Shown here: in pieces, positions 1 through 9,394 of the stretch
How the letters are laid out: every line of letters begins with the position of its first letter
Numbering within the stretch: the first letter of the stretch is position 1
Assembly (NCBI RefSeq): GCF_014268595.2
Contig: NZ_CP077091.1
Span: forward strand, 1,138,501-1,202,500
Reading direction: 5' to 3'
Source of the DNA: Pseudomonas hamedanensis
GTDB lineage: Bacteria; Pseudomonadota; Gammaproteobacteria; Pseudomonadales; Pseudomonadaceae
DNA: 64,000 bases
Position numbers and translations under genes: made by a program
The notes under the pieces: model-generated
Seen by the model: the letters and a program-made list of their open reading frames with translations, nothing else
Told to the model about the DNA's origin: nothing
Databases searched by the model: none

Positions 1-1543
1 CGATCGCCACAGCGTGGTGGTCGATCCGCATGCCTATCAATGGCGACACAGTGCCTGGCGCGGTCGGCCATGGAACGAAGCGGTGATTTACGAGCTGCAC
101 GTTGGCGCACTTGGCGGCTTTGCTGAAGTCGAGCAACATCTGGCGCGTCTGGTCGCGCTGGGCATCACGGCCATCGAGCTGATGCCGCTGGCGCAATACC
201 CCGGTGATCGCAATTGGGGTTACGACGGCGTCCTGCCTTACGCGCCGCAAGCCTCCTACGGCAGCCCGGAACAACTCAAACACTTGATCGACACCGCCCA
301 CGGCCATGGTCTGGCGGTGATTCTTGACGTCGTCTACAACCACTTCGGCCCGGACGGCAATTACCTGCATCGCTACGCCAAGGGATTCTTTCGCGAGGAC
401 AAACACACGCCGTGGGGCGCGGCGATCGATTTTCGCCGCAGCGAAGTGCGTGAGTTCTTCATAGAGAACGCCTTGATGTGGCTGCTGGAATATCGCTTCG
501 ACGGCCTGCGTCTGGATGCCGTGCACGCCATCGGCGATTCCGGCTTTCTGGAAGAACTGGCCCAGCGCATTCGCCAGCAGGTCGACCCGGCGCGGCATGT
601 CTGGCTGACCGTGGAAAACGAGCTGAACCAGTCCAGCCTGCTGGAAAACGACTACGACGCGCAGTGGAACGACGACGGCCATAACGCCCTGCATGTGTTG
701 CTGACCGGCGAAACCGATGCCTATTACGCCGACTATGCCGCGCAACCCACCGAGCAGTTGGTCCGCTGCCTGAGCCAGGGTTTTGTGTTCCAGGGCCATA
801 TCACCCGTCACGGCGAACCGCGCGGCGAACCCAGCGAACATCTGCCCTCGACCGCCTTCGTGCTGTTCCTGCAAAACCACGATCAGATCGGCAATCGCGC
901 CTTCGGCGAACGCCTGCATCAACTGGCCGACCCGCGCGCGGTTCAGGCGGCTACCGTGCTGTTGCTGTTGTCACCGATGATCCCGCTGATGTTCATGGGC
1001 GACGAGTTTGCCGCCGAGCAACCGTTCCTGTTCTTCACCAGCCACCACGGCGAACTGGCGAAATTGGTGCGCGAAGGTCGGCGCAATGAATTTGCCGCGT
1101 TCAGTGCCTTTGCCGATCCGCACAAACGCGAACAGATTCCCGATCCCAACGCCGAACAAACCTTTCTCGCTTCGCAACCGCGGCTGACCGGCAACGGCAC
1201 GCCGCTGCAACAACAGACCCTGGCGCTATACCGTCAACTGCTGCAGTTGCGCCACCAGTACATCATTCCCAACCTGTCCGGCACTCAGGCGCTCGGCGCC
1301 AGCATGCTTGGCTACGGCGCGGTCAGTGCGCGCTGGCGTCTCGGCAATGGCAGCGAACTGCGAATCGACCTGAACCTCAGTGATACGCCAGTGGTCAACC
1401 CTGCACAGACCGACGCTGTGTGGCTGTTTCAACAGCCGCCCGCCGTCGCCTTGTCGGATCCGGGTCAACTGCCCGCGTATTGCGCGCTTGTCAGCCTCAC
1501 GGCCGCAACCCCTTTGCAACCTCTGGATGGAGAGCGCCTATGA
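1..1543 (+). CDS. treZ: Malto-oligosyltrehalose trehalohydrolase TreZ (5' end outside window)
   Basis: Releases trehalose from the maltooligosyl-trehalose made by TreY, in the cytoplasm. The reading frame is open from the first base, so the N-terminal part (probably the CBM48-like domain, roughly 70-80 residues) lies upstream; the ATG at position 14 is only the first in-frame Met, not the start. The GH13 catalytic domain is complete: 'DGLRLDAVHAIGD' holds the nucleophile Asp, 'TVENEL' the acid/base Glu, and 'QNHDQIGNRAFG' the third carboxylate. The stop overlaps the malQ start (ATGA at 1540-1543), so the two are translationally coupled. In pseudomonads glgA normally precedes this gene, but that cannot be seen here. 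Confidence 0.95.
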   Translation, partial: DRHSVVVDPHAYQWRHSAWRGRPWNEAVIYELHVGALGGFAEVEQHLARLVALGITAIELMPLAQYPGDRNWGYDGVLPYAPQASYGSPEQLKHLIDTAHGHGLAVILDVVYNHFGPDGNYLHRYAKGFFREDKHTPWGAAIDFRRSEVREFFIENALMWLLEYRFDGLRLDAVHAIGDSGFLEELAQRIRQQVDPARHVWLTVENELNQSSLLENDYDAQWNDDGHNALHVLLTGETDAYYADYAAQPTEQLVRCLSQGFVFQGHITRHGEPRGEPSEHLPSTAFVLFLQNHDQIGNRAFGERLHQLADPRAVQAATVLLLLSPMIPLMFMGDEFAAEQPFLFFTSHHGELAKLVREGRRNEFAAFSAFADPHKREQIPDPNAEQTFLASQPRLTGNGTPLQQQTLALYRQLLQLRHQYIIPNLSGTQALGASMLGYGAVSARWRLGNGSELRIDLNLSDTPVVNPAQTDAVWLFQQPPAVALSDPGQLPAYCALVSLTAATPLQPLDGERL

Positions 1544-3618
1544 GCGATGCGCAACTGGAAATTCTTGCCAGCCGAGCCGGCCTTGCCGTCGACTGGATCG
1601 ACGCCAACGGGCGTCAGCAGAAAGTCGCCCCGGCGGTACTGCGCAACGTTCTCACCGGACTTGGCCACCCTGCCAACACCGCACAGGAAATCGATACCAG
1701 CCTGCTCGAATTGCAAGCAGCCCAGCAAGACCGCCACCTGCCGCCATTGCTCACCAGCGATGTCGGCGTCGGTGTCGATCTGGGGCGTTATTTCGCCCCT
1801 GAAACGCCGTGTGAAATTCATCTGGAGGACGGCTCGCGCCTGAATCTGAAACTCGATTCCGAGGCGATCCTGCCAGGGCTGATTCCGGTCGGCTATCAGC
1901 ACGTGCACATCGCCGATCAGCATTTCACCCTGGCCGTGGCACCGCAGCGCTGCTTCAGCGTCGGTGACGCGGTGGACAGTCCGGTGCCGCGCGCCTGGGG
2001 TCTGAGCGCGCAACTGTATTCGCTGCGGCGCCCCGGCGACGGCGGTTTCGGTGATACCCAGACCCTTGAGGAACTCGCTCGGGTGGCGGGAGAACGCGGC
2101 GCCGACGCGTTGGCGATCAGCCCGTTGCACGCCATGTTCAGCGCCGACACCGGGCGCTACAGCCCTTATTCGCCGTCCAGCCGTTTGTTTCTCAATCCGC
2201 TGTACGCGGCGCCGGGCGCGATTCTTGGCGAACGTGCCCTGCGCGACGCCATTGACGCCGCCGGCCTGACCGGGCAATTCGCCCAGCTCGAAGACCTCAA
2301 GCTGATTGACTGGCCCGCCGCGGCCGCGGCCAAGCAGAAATTGCTGCAGGCGCTGTACGACGGCTTTATCGTCGGTGACCACCCGTTGCACCCAGACTTC
2401 GCCAGTTTTCGCCATACGGGCGGCGAAGCGCTGGAGAATCACTGCCGCTTCGAAGCGATTCAGGAAATGCGCGCGGCCCGCGGCGAAAGCCTCGACTGGC
2501 GCGAATGGCCGGAGCAATGGCACGACCCACGGGGCGCCGCCCTCAGCGCGTTTGCCGAGGAATATGCCGAGCGCATCGGCTACTTTGCGTTCTGCCAGTG
2601 GCTGATCCACCGTTGCCTGGAGCGTGCGCAGACCGCCGCACGCAGCGCCGGAATGAGCATCGGCCTGATCGCCGACCTGGCGGTGGGTGCCGATGGCGCC
2701 GGCAGCCAGGCCTGGAGTTTTCAGGACGAGCTGCTTGCCTCGCTCACCGTGGGTGCACCGCCGGACATTCTCAACCGAGCGGGGCAAGGCTGGGGCATCT
2801 CTGCGTTCTCTCCCGAAGGCCTGATCCGCAACGGCTTTCGCGCCTTCATCGACATGCTTCGCGCCAATTTCGCTCACGCCGGCGGCCTGCGCATCGACCA
2901 TGTGATGGGCCTGCAACGCTTGTGGGTGATTCCCAACGGCGCCAACCCCGCCGATGGCGCCTACCTCTATTATCCGATCGACGATCTGCTGCGCCTGCTG
3001 ACCCTCGAGTCCCATCGTCATCAGGCGATCGTCCTCGGTGAAGACCTCGGTACGGTCCCGGAAGGGCTGCGGGAAAAGCTCGCCGCACGTTCGATTCTCG
3101 GCATGCGCGTGCTGCTGTTCGAACAGGACAACACTCACTTCAAGCCGATTCTCGACTGGCCGGACAACGCGCTGGCAACCACCAGCACCCACGACCTGCC
3201 GACGCTCAACGGCTGGTGGCATGGCCGCGATATCGACTGGAACGCGCGCCTGGGGCTGGTCGATGCCAACGGCGAAATCGAATGGCGCCAGCACCGTCAG
3301 CGTGAGTGCGAAGGCTTGCGCAATGCCTTGAGCCAGGATCCGCAGAACTTTCGCGAGGAGTCCCACGAGGCCGATCAGGTGGTCGATGCCAGCGTGCGAT
3401 TCCTCGGCCATACCCGCGCGCCACTGGTGCTGTTACCGCTGGAAGATGCCTTGGGTATCAACGAACAGGCCAATCTGCCGGGCACCACAGACACTCATCC
3501 GAACTGGTCGCGACGCCTGCCGGGCACCAGCGAGGCGCTGCTCGATGACCCCGATGCCGCGCGCCGTCTGGAGCTGCTGGCCTGCGCGCGTCTTCAGGCT
3601 GCCGAGCGTGACCAATGA
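1540..3618 (+). CDS. malQ: 4-alpha-glucanotransferase (amylomaltase)
   Basis: Disproportionates malto-oligosaccharides, recycling short glucans left by debranching so that TreY can use them. The protein has 692 residues. GH77 signatures are clear: 'GLRIDHVMGLQRLWVIP' with the nucleophile Asp, 'VLGEDLGTVP' with the acid/base Glu, and 'STHDLPTLNGWW'. An extra N-terminal domain of about 140 residues precedes the barrel, as in other long bacterial MalQ proteins. I chose the ATG at 1540 because it overlaps the treZ stop and starts 'MSDAQLEILASRAGL'; the longer open frame from 1420 lies inside treZ. Its stop overlaps the treY ATG. Confidence 0.95.
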   Translation: MSDAQLEILASRAGLAVDWIDANGRQQKVAPAVLRNVLTGLGHPANTAQEIDTSLLELQAAQQDRHLPPLLTSDVGVGVDLGRYFAPETPCEIHLEDGSRLNLKLDSEAILPGLIPVGYQHVHIADQHFTLAVAPQRCFSVGDAVDSPVPRAWGLSAQLYSLRRPGDGGFGDTQTLEELARVAGERGADALAISPLHAMFSADTGRYSPYSPSSRLFLNPLYAAPGAILGERALRDAIDAAGLTGQFAQLEDLKLIDWPAAAAAKQKLLQALYDGFIVGDHPLHPDFASFRHTGGEALENHCRFEAIQEMRAARGESLDWREWPEQWHDPRGAALSAFAEEYAERIGYFAFCQWLIHRCLERAQTAARSAGMSIGLIADLAVGADGAGSQAWSFQDELLASLTVGAPPDILNRAGQGWGISAFSPEGLIRNGFRAFIDMLRANFAHAGGLRIDHVMGLQRLWVIPNGANPADGAYLYYPIDDLLRLLTLESHRHQAIVLGEDLGTVPEGLREKLAARSILGMRVLLFEQDNTHFKPILDWPDNALATTSTHDLPTLNGWWHGRDIDWNARLGLVDANGEIEWRQHRQRECEGLRNALSQDPQNFREESHEADQVVDASVRFLGHTRAPLVLLPLEDALGINEQANLPGTTDTHPNWSRRLPGTSEALLDDPDAARRLELLACARLQAAERDQ

Positions 3619-6383
3619 ACCAGACGCTTATCCAGCCAGTGCGCGCCACCCTGCGCCTGCAATTCCATAAAGGCTTTACCCTCGAACAGGCGGTGCCGCT
3701 GGTGCCGTATTTCGCCCGGCTAGGCATCAGTCATCTGTACGCCTCGCCACTGCTGGCGGCACGCGCCGGCTCGATGCACGGTTACGACGTGGTCGATCCA
3801 ACCCAAGTGAACCCTGAACTGGGTGGCGAAGCGGCGTTGCGCCGTTTGGTCAGCGCCCTGCGCGAACACAACATGGGCTTGATCCTCGACATCGTCTCCA
3901 ACCATATGGCCGTCGGCGGCAGCGACAACCCGTGGTGGCTCGACCTGCTCGAGTGGGGACGGCTGAGTCCCTACGGTGAATTCTTCGATATTCAGTGGCA
4001 TTCGCCGGACCCGCTGATGGAAGGCCAGTTGTTGCTGCCGTTCCTGGGCAGCGATTACGGTGTGGCATTGCAGGAAGGCACGTTGAAGCTGCACTTTAAC
4101 GCGCACAAGGGCAGCTTCCATGTCGAGCATTACGAACATCACTTTCCGATCTGCCCGAACGATTACGGCGAATTGCTCAAGGGCGATGACGCGCTCAAAC
4201 CGCTCGCCGATCGCTTCAGTGCCCTGAGTTACCAGACCGACGCGCATTCGCTGTCGATCCCGCTCAAGCAGGAGCTGCAGCAATTGGCAAGCGATCCTCA
4301 GGTGCTTGCCGCGATCGAGCAAAACCTCACGCGTTACGATTCGACCACTGCAGAGGGCTTCGAGAACCTGCATCAGCTGCTCGAACGGCAGAGCTATCGC
4401 CTCGCCAGTTGGCGCACGGCCGCCGACGACATCAACTGGCGGCGCTTTTTCGACATCAACGAACTCGGCGGCCTGCGCGTCGAGCGCCCGGCCGTGTTCG
4501 AAGCGACCCACGGCAAGATCTTCCAGCTGATCGCCGAAGGCCTGGTCGACGGCCTGCGCATCGACCACATCGACGGTCTGGCCGACCCGCGTGGTTATTG
4601 CCGCAAACTGCGGCGCCGCCTCGACCGCCTGGCGCCGGACCGGCATTTGCCGATCTATGTCGAGAAAATCCTCGGCGCCGGGGAAACCCTGCGTCGCGAC
4701 TGGGCGGTGGACGGCACCACCGGTTACGAATTCATGAATCAGCTGTCGTTGCTGCAACACGAGCCGGAGGGCGAATCGGTACTCGGCGAGCTGTGGCAAC
4801 GGCGCAGCGAACGCCCGGCGGCGTTCATCGAAGAAGCCCGACTGGCGCGCCAACAGATTCTCAATGGCTCGCTCGCCAGCGATTGCGAAAGCGTCGCTCA
4901 GGCCCTGCTGCAAGTGGCCCGCGACGACCTGATGACCCGCGACCTCACCCTCGGCGCGATCCGCCGGGTGTTGCAGGCGTTGATCGTGCACTTTCCGGTG
5001 TACCGCACCTACGTCAGCGCGCTGGGGCGTTCGGCCCAGGACGAGGTGTTTTTCCAACAGGCCATGGACGGTGCGCGGCAGACCCTCGGCGAAGGCGACT
5101 GGCCGGTGCTTGATTGCGTGGCCGACTGGCTGGGCGGCACGCCGTGGCGGCGCAAACCCCGTGGTCGTTCACGAAAAATCCTCCGCCACGCCTGCGTACG
5201 CTTCCAGCAACTGACCTCTCCTGCGGCGGCCAAAGCCGTCGAAGACACCGCGCTGTATCGCTCGGCGGTGCTGTTGTCGCGCAATGACGTCGGCTACAAC
5301 ACGGAACAGTTCAGCGCGCCGCTGAGTGATTTTCATCAAGTCAACCAGCAGCGCCTGCAAGCCTTTCCTGACAACCTGTTGGCGACGGCGACCCACGACC
5401 ACAAACGCGGCGAAGACACCCGCGCGCGTCTGGCCGTGCTCAGCGAGCGCAGCCATTGGTACGCCGAGCAGATTGAACTGTGGCGCGCCCTCGCCCGTCC
5501 GGTGCGCAGCGATGAGCAACTGCCGTCGAGCGGCGATGAGCTGATTCTGTATCAAGCATTGATCGGCAGTTGGCCGCTGGATCTGCACGAAGGCGATCAG
5601 GCCGGGTTTGCCGACTACGCCCAGCGTATCTGGCAATGGCAACAGAAAGCCCTGCGCGAAGCCAAGCTGCAAAGCAGCTGGAGCGCACCGAATGAGGCCT
5701 ATGAAAACGCCGCCCAGGCGTTCACCGAAAAACTGCTCACCGGCGACGAAGGTCAACTGCTGCGTGCCGCACTGATCAAGACGATCAACAGCATCGCCGT
5801 CGCCGGCGCACTCAACGGTCTGGCGCAAACTTTGCTGCGCATGACTGTGCCGGGCGTGCCGGATCTGTACCAAGGCAACGAGTTCTGGGACTTCAGTCTG
5901 GTCGATCCAGACAATCGCCGGCCAGTGGACTATGCCGCGCGCGAGCAGGCCTTGCAGGCACAGGCGCCGCTCGACGCACTGCTGAGCGACTGGCGTGACG
6001 GGCGCATCAAGCAGGCGTTGATTGCCGAGGTGCTAAACCTGCGCGCCGAACACGCCGGGCTGTTTCGCCACGGCAGCTATCAGGCGCTGGAGGTACTCGG
6101 CGAGCAGGCGCACAACGTGCTGGCGTTCGCCCGTGAGCACGAAGGTACGCAGGCCATTGTCATCGTGCCGGTGCGTGGCGCCACTTTGCTGGGTAACAGT
6201 GCCGTACCGCGCATCGATGCGCTGCGCTGGGGCGATACGCACGTGGTTCTACCGTTCGACGCTTGCGGAACAAACCTGAAGGGACTTTTTGCAAGCGGCG
6301 CAGTCACAAAAAACAGGGCGCTGAATGTCGCCGACGCGCTGGGGGAGGTCCCGGTCAATCTCTTTATCCAACACTTAACGTAA
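3615..6383 (+). CDS. treY: Malto-oligosyltrehalose synthase TreY
   Basis: Converts the reducing-end α-1,4 linkage of maltodextrins to the α,α-1,1 linkage, giving maltooligosyl-trehalose for TreZ. The protein has 922 residues, normal for the family. GH13 motifs are 'GLRIDHIDGLADPRGY' (nucleophile Asp), 'IYVEKILGAGETLRRDW' (acid/base Glu) and 'ATHDHKRGED' (transition-state Asp). The ATG at 3615 overlaps the malQ stop (ATGA), so treZ-malQ-treY is one coupled translation unit. DUF2934 follows 27 bp downstream with its own Shine-Dalgarno, so transcription probably continues. Confidence 0.96.
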   Translation: MNQTLIQPVRATLRLQFHKGFTLEQAVPLVPYFARLGISHLYASPLLAARAGSMHGYDVVDPTQVNPELGGEAALRRLVSALREHNMGLILDIVSNHMAVGGSDNPWWLDLLEWGRLSPYGEFFDIQWHSPDPLMEGQLLLPFLGSDYGVALQEGTLKLHFNAHKGSFHVEHYEHHFPICPNDYGELLKGDDALKPLADRFSALSYQTDAHSLSIPLKQELQQLASDPQVLAAIEQNLTRYDSTTAEGFENLHQLLERQSYRLASWRTAADDINWRRFFDINELGGLRVERPAVFEATHGKIFQLIAEGLVDGLRIDHIDGLADPRGYCRKLRRRLDRLAPDRHLPIYVEKILGAGETLRRDWAVDGTTGYEFMNQLSLLQHEPEGESVLGELWQRRSERPAAFIEEARLARQQILNGSLASDCESVAQALLQVARDDLMTRDLTLGAIRRVLQALIVHFPVYRTYVSALGRSAQDEVFFQQAMDGARQTLGEGDWPVLDCVADWLGGTPWRRKPRGRSRKILRHACVRFQQLTSPAAAKAVEDTALYRSAVLLSRNDVGYNTEQFSAPLSDFHQVNQQRLQAFPDNLLATATHDHKRGEDTRARLAVLSERSHWYAEQIELWRALARPVRSDEQLPSSGDELILYQALIGSWPLDLHEGDQAGFADYAQRIWQWQQKALREAKLQSSWSAPNEAYENAAQAFTEKLLTGDEGQLLRAALIKTINSIAVAGALNGLAQTLLRMTVPGVPDLYQGNEFWDFSLVDPDNRRPVDYAAREQALQAQAPLDALLSDWRDGRIKQALIAEVLNLRAEHAGLFRHGSYQALEVLGEQAHNVLAFAREHEGTQAIVIVPVRGATLLGNSAVPRIDALRWGDTHVVLPFDACGTNLKGLFASGAVTKNRALNVADALGEVPVNLFIQHLT

Positions 6384-6410
6384 GCATGAGTTCAGTTCAG
6401 GAGCATTGCG

Positions 6411-6755
6411 ATGAGCACCGACGATAAACGCATCCGCGAATTCGCCTATCAGATCTGGGAATCGGAAGGTAAACCTGAAGGCCAGGAAGAACGGCATTGG
6501 GAAATGGCGCGCAAACTCGCCGAAGCCGAGGCGCTGGCACCGAAGAAATCACCGAAGGCCGCTGGCAGCAAGACCGCCGGCAAGGCAGCGACCGCCAAGA
6601 CCACCGACGACAAAGCCCCTGTCAGCAAAGCCCCGGCGGCGAAGGCCAAACCCGTGGCCAAGGCCAAACCTGCCGCCACGCCAAAAGTGTCGCCGCCGGG
6701 TGAAAAGGCTGCCGAGAAAAAGCCGCGAGCACCGCGCAAGCCCCCGGCAATCTGA
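6411..6755 (+). CDS. DUF2934 protein with Lys/Ala/Pro-rich tail
   Basis: A 114-residue protein of unknown function. Residues 1-40 match the DUF2934 pattern ('RIREFAYQIWESEGKPEG' then 'HWEMARKLAEAE'), a short helical motif. Residues 45-114 are low complexity, made mostly of Lys, Ala and Pro ('AAKAKPVAKAKPAATPK'), resembling the tails of histone-H1-like bacterial proteins. The Shine-Dalgarno CAGGAG at 6398-6403 supports the start. It sits between treY and glgX in the trehalose/glucan operon, a position I recall for DUF2934 genes in other pseudomonads, which suggests a link to stress or storage metabolism. No enzymatic residues are visible. Confidence 0.85.
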   Translation: MSTDDKRIREFAYQIWESEGKPEGQEERHWEMARKLAEAEALAPKKSPKAAGSKTAGKAATAKTTDDKAPVSKAPAAKAKPVAKAKPAATPKVSPPGEKAAEKKPRAPRKPPAI

Positions 6756-6840
6756 CGCCACCCCGAGTATTGAACTGAACCACTGTGTGGCGAGCACGCT
6801 TGCCACCGAGGGTGCACTCGCCCTGAAGAAACACACCCCC

Positions 6841-6935
6841 CCTGTAGGAGTGAGCCTGCTCGCGATTGCGATCTGACTTGCAACATCAATGAAGCCTGAT
6901 AGACCGCTATCGCGAGCAGGCTCACTCCTACAAGG
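6841..6935. repeat. REPIN (paired REP palindrome) between DUF2934 and glgX
   Basis: Two inverted REP units: 'CCTGTAGGAGTGAGCCTGCT' from 6841 and its reverse complement ending near 6933, separated by a variable spacer. The rest of the 226-bp gap (6756-6981) shows no gene. The element lies inside an otherwise co-directional operon, so it may shape mRNA processing between the two genes. Confidence 0.9.
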
Positions 6936-6981
6936 GTTTTATGTCAGCACAGAATTTCCCCGTTTTTTTGCAGGAGCAATC

Positions 6982-9141
6982 ATGACCCGTCCAAAAAAAG
7001 CCGAGCCCGCTGCGCAAGCCGAGCCATCGAGAATCCGTGAAGGCCTGCCCTTCCCGCTCGGTGCGACCTGGGATGGCCTGGGGGTTAACTTTGCCTTGTT
7101 TTCCGCCAACGCCACCAAGGTCGAACTGTGCATCTTCGACGATACCGGCGAAGTCGAACTCGAACGCATCGAACTGCCGGAATACACCGACGAGATTTAT
7201 CACGGTTATCTGCCCGATGCGCATCCGGGGCTGATCTATGGCTACCGCGTCTATGGTCCGTATGACCCGGCCAACGGTCACCGCTTCAACCCGAACAAAT
7301 TGCTGATCGACCCGTATGCCAAACAATTGGTCGGCGAGCTCAAATGGTCCGAAGCGCTGTTCGGCTACACCATCGGCCACCCGGACGCAGACCTGAGTTT
7401 CGACGAACGCGACAGCGCGCCGTTCGTGCCCAAGTGCAAAGTCATCGACCCGGCGCACACCTGGGGCAGCGACCACCGCGTCAGCGTGCCGTGGGACAAA
7501 ACAATCATTTACGAAACCCACGTGCGCGGCATCAGCATGCGTCACCCTTCGGTGCCGGAAAACGTGCGCGGCACGTTTGCCGGGTTGATGGTCGACGATG
7601 TGTTGGAACACATCCGCAAACTCGGCGTGTCGACGGTCGAGTTGCTGCCGATCCACGCGTTCGTCAATGACCAGCACTTGTTGCACAAGGGCATGACCAA
7701 CTATTGGGGCTACAACAGCATCGCGTTCTTCGCCCCGGACCCGCGTTACCTGGCCAGCGGCAAGATCGCCGAGTTCAAGGAAATGGTCGCGCACCTGCAC
7801 GACGCCAATCTGGAAGTGATCCTTGACGTGGTTTATAACCACACCGCCGAGGGCAACGAGCAAGGGCCGACCCTGTCGATGCGCGGTATCGACAACGCCT
7901 CCTATTACCGCTTGATGCCTGACGACAAGCGCTATTACATCAACGATTCGGGCACCGGCAACACCCTCGACCTGAGCCATCCCTGCGTTTTGCAAATGGT
8001 CACCGACTCCCTGCGCTACTGGGCCAGCGAGATGCACGTCGACGGTTTCCGTTTCGATCTGGCGACCATCCTCGGGCGCTATCACGACGGTTTCGACGAG
8101 CGTCACAGCTTCCTCGTCGCCTGCCGTCAGGACCCGGTGTTGCGTCAGGTAAAAATGATCGCCGAGCCGTGGGACTGCGGCCCCGGTGGCTATCAGGTGG
8201 GCAATTTCCCGCCGGGCTGGGTCGAATGGAACGACAAGTTCCGCGACACCGTGCGCGCCTTCTGGAAAGGCGACGATGGTCAGCTCGCCGATTTCGCCAG
8301 TCGCATGACCGCCTCTGGGGAGATGTTCAACCAGCGCGGTCGGCGGCCGTATGCGTCGGTGAACTTTGTCACCGCCCACGACGGCTTCACCCTCAACGAT
8401 CTGGTGTCGTACAACGACAAACACAACGAAGCCAACGACGAAAACAACCAGGACGGCAGCAACAACAATCTGTCGTGGAACCACGGCGTCGAAGGCCCGA
8501 CCGACGATCCCGAGATCAATGCGCTGCGCCACCGGCAGATGCGCAACTTCTTCGCCACCCTGCTGCTGGCTCAGGGCACGCCGATGATCGTCGCCGGCGA
8601 CGAGTTCGCCCGCACTCAGGACGGCAACAACAACGCCTACTGCCAGGACAGCGAAATCGGCTGGGTCAACTGGGATTTGAGCGAGGACGGCAAGGCCCTG
8701 CTCAAGTTCGTCAAACGCTTGATCAAGTTGCGCCTGACTTACCCGATTCTGCGGCGCGGGCGTTTCCTTGTCGGTGAGTACAACGAGGACATCGGCGTCA
8801 AGGACGTGACCTGGCTGGCCCCGGACGCCACCGAAATGACCACCGAACACTGGCATGACGCGCACAACCGCTGCCTTGGCATGCTGCTCGATGGTCGCGC
8901 GCAGGAAACCGGGATCCGCCGCAAGGGTGGCGATGCGACGTTGCTGCTGGTGGTCAATGCGCACCACGACATCGTCAATTTTGTCTTGCCGGAAGTGCCG
9001 GACGGTGGTTTCTGGACCTGCATGGTCGACACCAACCAGCCTTCGGTCCGGGGTCAGGAGCGTTTTGAGTTCGGCCACGAATATTCGGTCACCGGGCGCT
9101 CGCTGTTGCTGTTTGAACTGCAGCGCGATGAAGAGGACTGA
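6982..9141 (+). CDS. glgX: Glycogen debranching enzyme GlgX
   Basis: Hydrolyses α-1,6 branches of phosphorylase-limited glycogen, feeding linear chains to TreY/TreZ and MalQ. The protein has 719 residues from ATG 6982 (AGGAG just upstream at 6972-6976); the longer open frame from 6889 reads through the REPIN and is not used. An N-terminal CBM48 domain ('GATWDGLGVNFALFSANAT') is followed by a GH13 barrel: 'VDGFRFDLATILGR' with the nucleophile Asp, 'MIAEPWDCGPGGYQVG' with the acid Glu, and 'TAHDGFTLNDLVSYN'. A strong hairpin follows the stop, so it is probably the last gene of the glgA/treZ-side operon. Confidence 0.96.
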   Translation: MTRPKKAEPAAQAEPSRIREGLPFPLGATWDGLGVNFALFSANATKVELCIFDDTGEVELERIELPEYTDEIYHGYLPDAHPGLIYGYRVYGPYDPANGHRFNPNKLLIDPYAKQLVGELKWSEALFGYTIGHPDADLSFDERDSAPFVPKCKVIDPAHTWGSDHRVSVPWDKTIIYETHVRGISMRHPSVPENVRGTFAGLMVDDVLEHIRKLGVSTVELLPIHAFVNDQHLLHKGMTNYWGYNSIAFFAPDPRYLASGKIAEFKEMVAHLHDANLEVILDVVYNHTAEGNEQGPTLSMRGIDNASYYRLMPDDKRYYINDSGTGNTLDLSHPCVLQMVTDSLRYWASEMHVDGFRFDLATILGRYHDGFDERHSFLVACRQDPVLRQVKMIAEPWDCGPGGYQVGNFPPGWVEWNDKFRDTVRAFWKGDDGQLADFASRMTASGEMFNQRGRRPYASVNFVTAHDGFTLNDLVSYNDKHNEANDENNQDGSNNNLSWNHGVEGPTDDPEINALRHRQMRNFFATLLLAQGTPMIVAGDEFARTQDGNNNAYCQDSEIGWVNWDLSEDGKALLKFVKRLIKLRLTYPILRRGRFLVGEYNEDIGVKDVTWLAPDATEMTTEHWHDAHNRCLGMLLDGRAQETGIRRKGGDATLLLVVNAHHDIVNFVLPEVPDGGFWTCMVDTNQPSVRGQERFEFGHEYSVTGRSLLLFELQRDEED

Positions 9142-9158
9142 CAGAACGAGTGAGCCAG

Positions 9159-9185
9159 CGCCCGCCGGTGGCGGGCGATTTCTGT
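9159..9185 (+). terminator. Probable intrinsic terminator after glgX
   Basis: Perfect 8-bp GC stem CGCCCGCC (9159-9166), loop GGT, GGCGGGCG (9170-9177), followed by ATTTCT. The T-run is short, so efficiency is uncertain. Confidence 0.65.
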
Positions 9186-9394
9186 AAGCATTTGCGTAAC
9201 CGGGCGCAGTTGGCGCAAAAAAATGCGTATCAGATTGATCTGTGACGCGACGAATCCCGTGTCTTGAGCAATACTCTGCTCGCGGTAATCCAAGGGTCGG
9301 AGCACTGCACAGTTGCAATCAATTTGCCTCTTCGGCTCGCGGCCAGCGTTTTCGGCACCGACCAGAGGCGGGACACAACAAGGACGTCGCACTC

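Noticed and set aside
1465..3411. 648-codon open frame antisense to malQ (and similar long frames opposite treY, muxB, muxC and the sulfatase)
   Set aside because: Arises from codon bias of the real gene; translations are rich in Arg/Gln/His without recognisable domains.
9264..9291. Possible sigma-70 promoter TTGAGC-N16-TAATCC before the PIG-L gene
   Set aside because: Partial matches only in a region where similar matches are expected by chance.
6928..9318. 796-codon open frame antisense to glgX
   Set aside because: High-GC shadow: it mirrors the glgX codon structure, has no family motif or ribosome site, and glgX is unmistakable.
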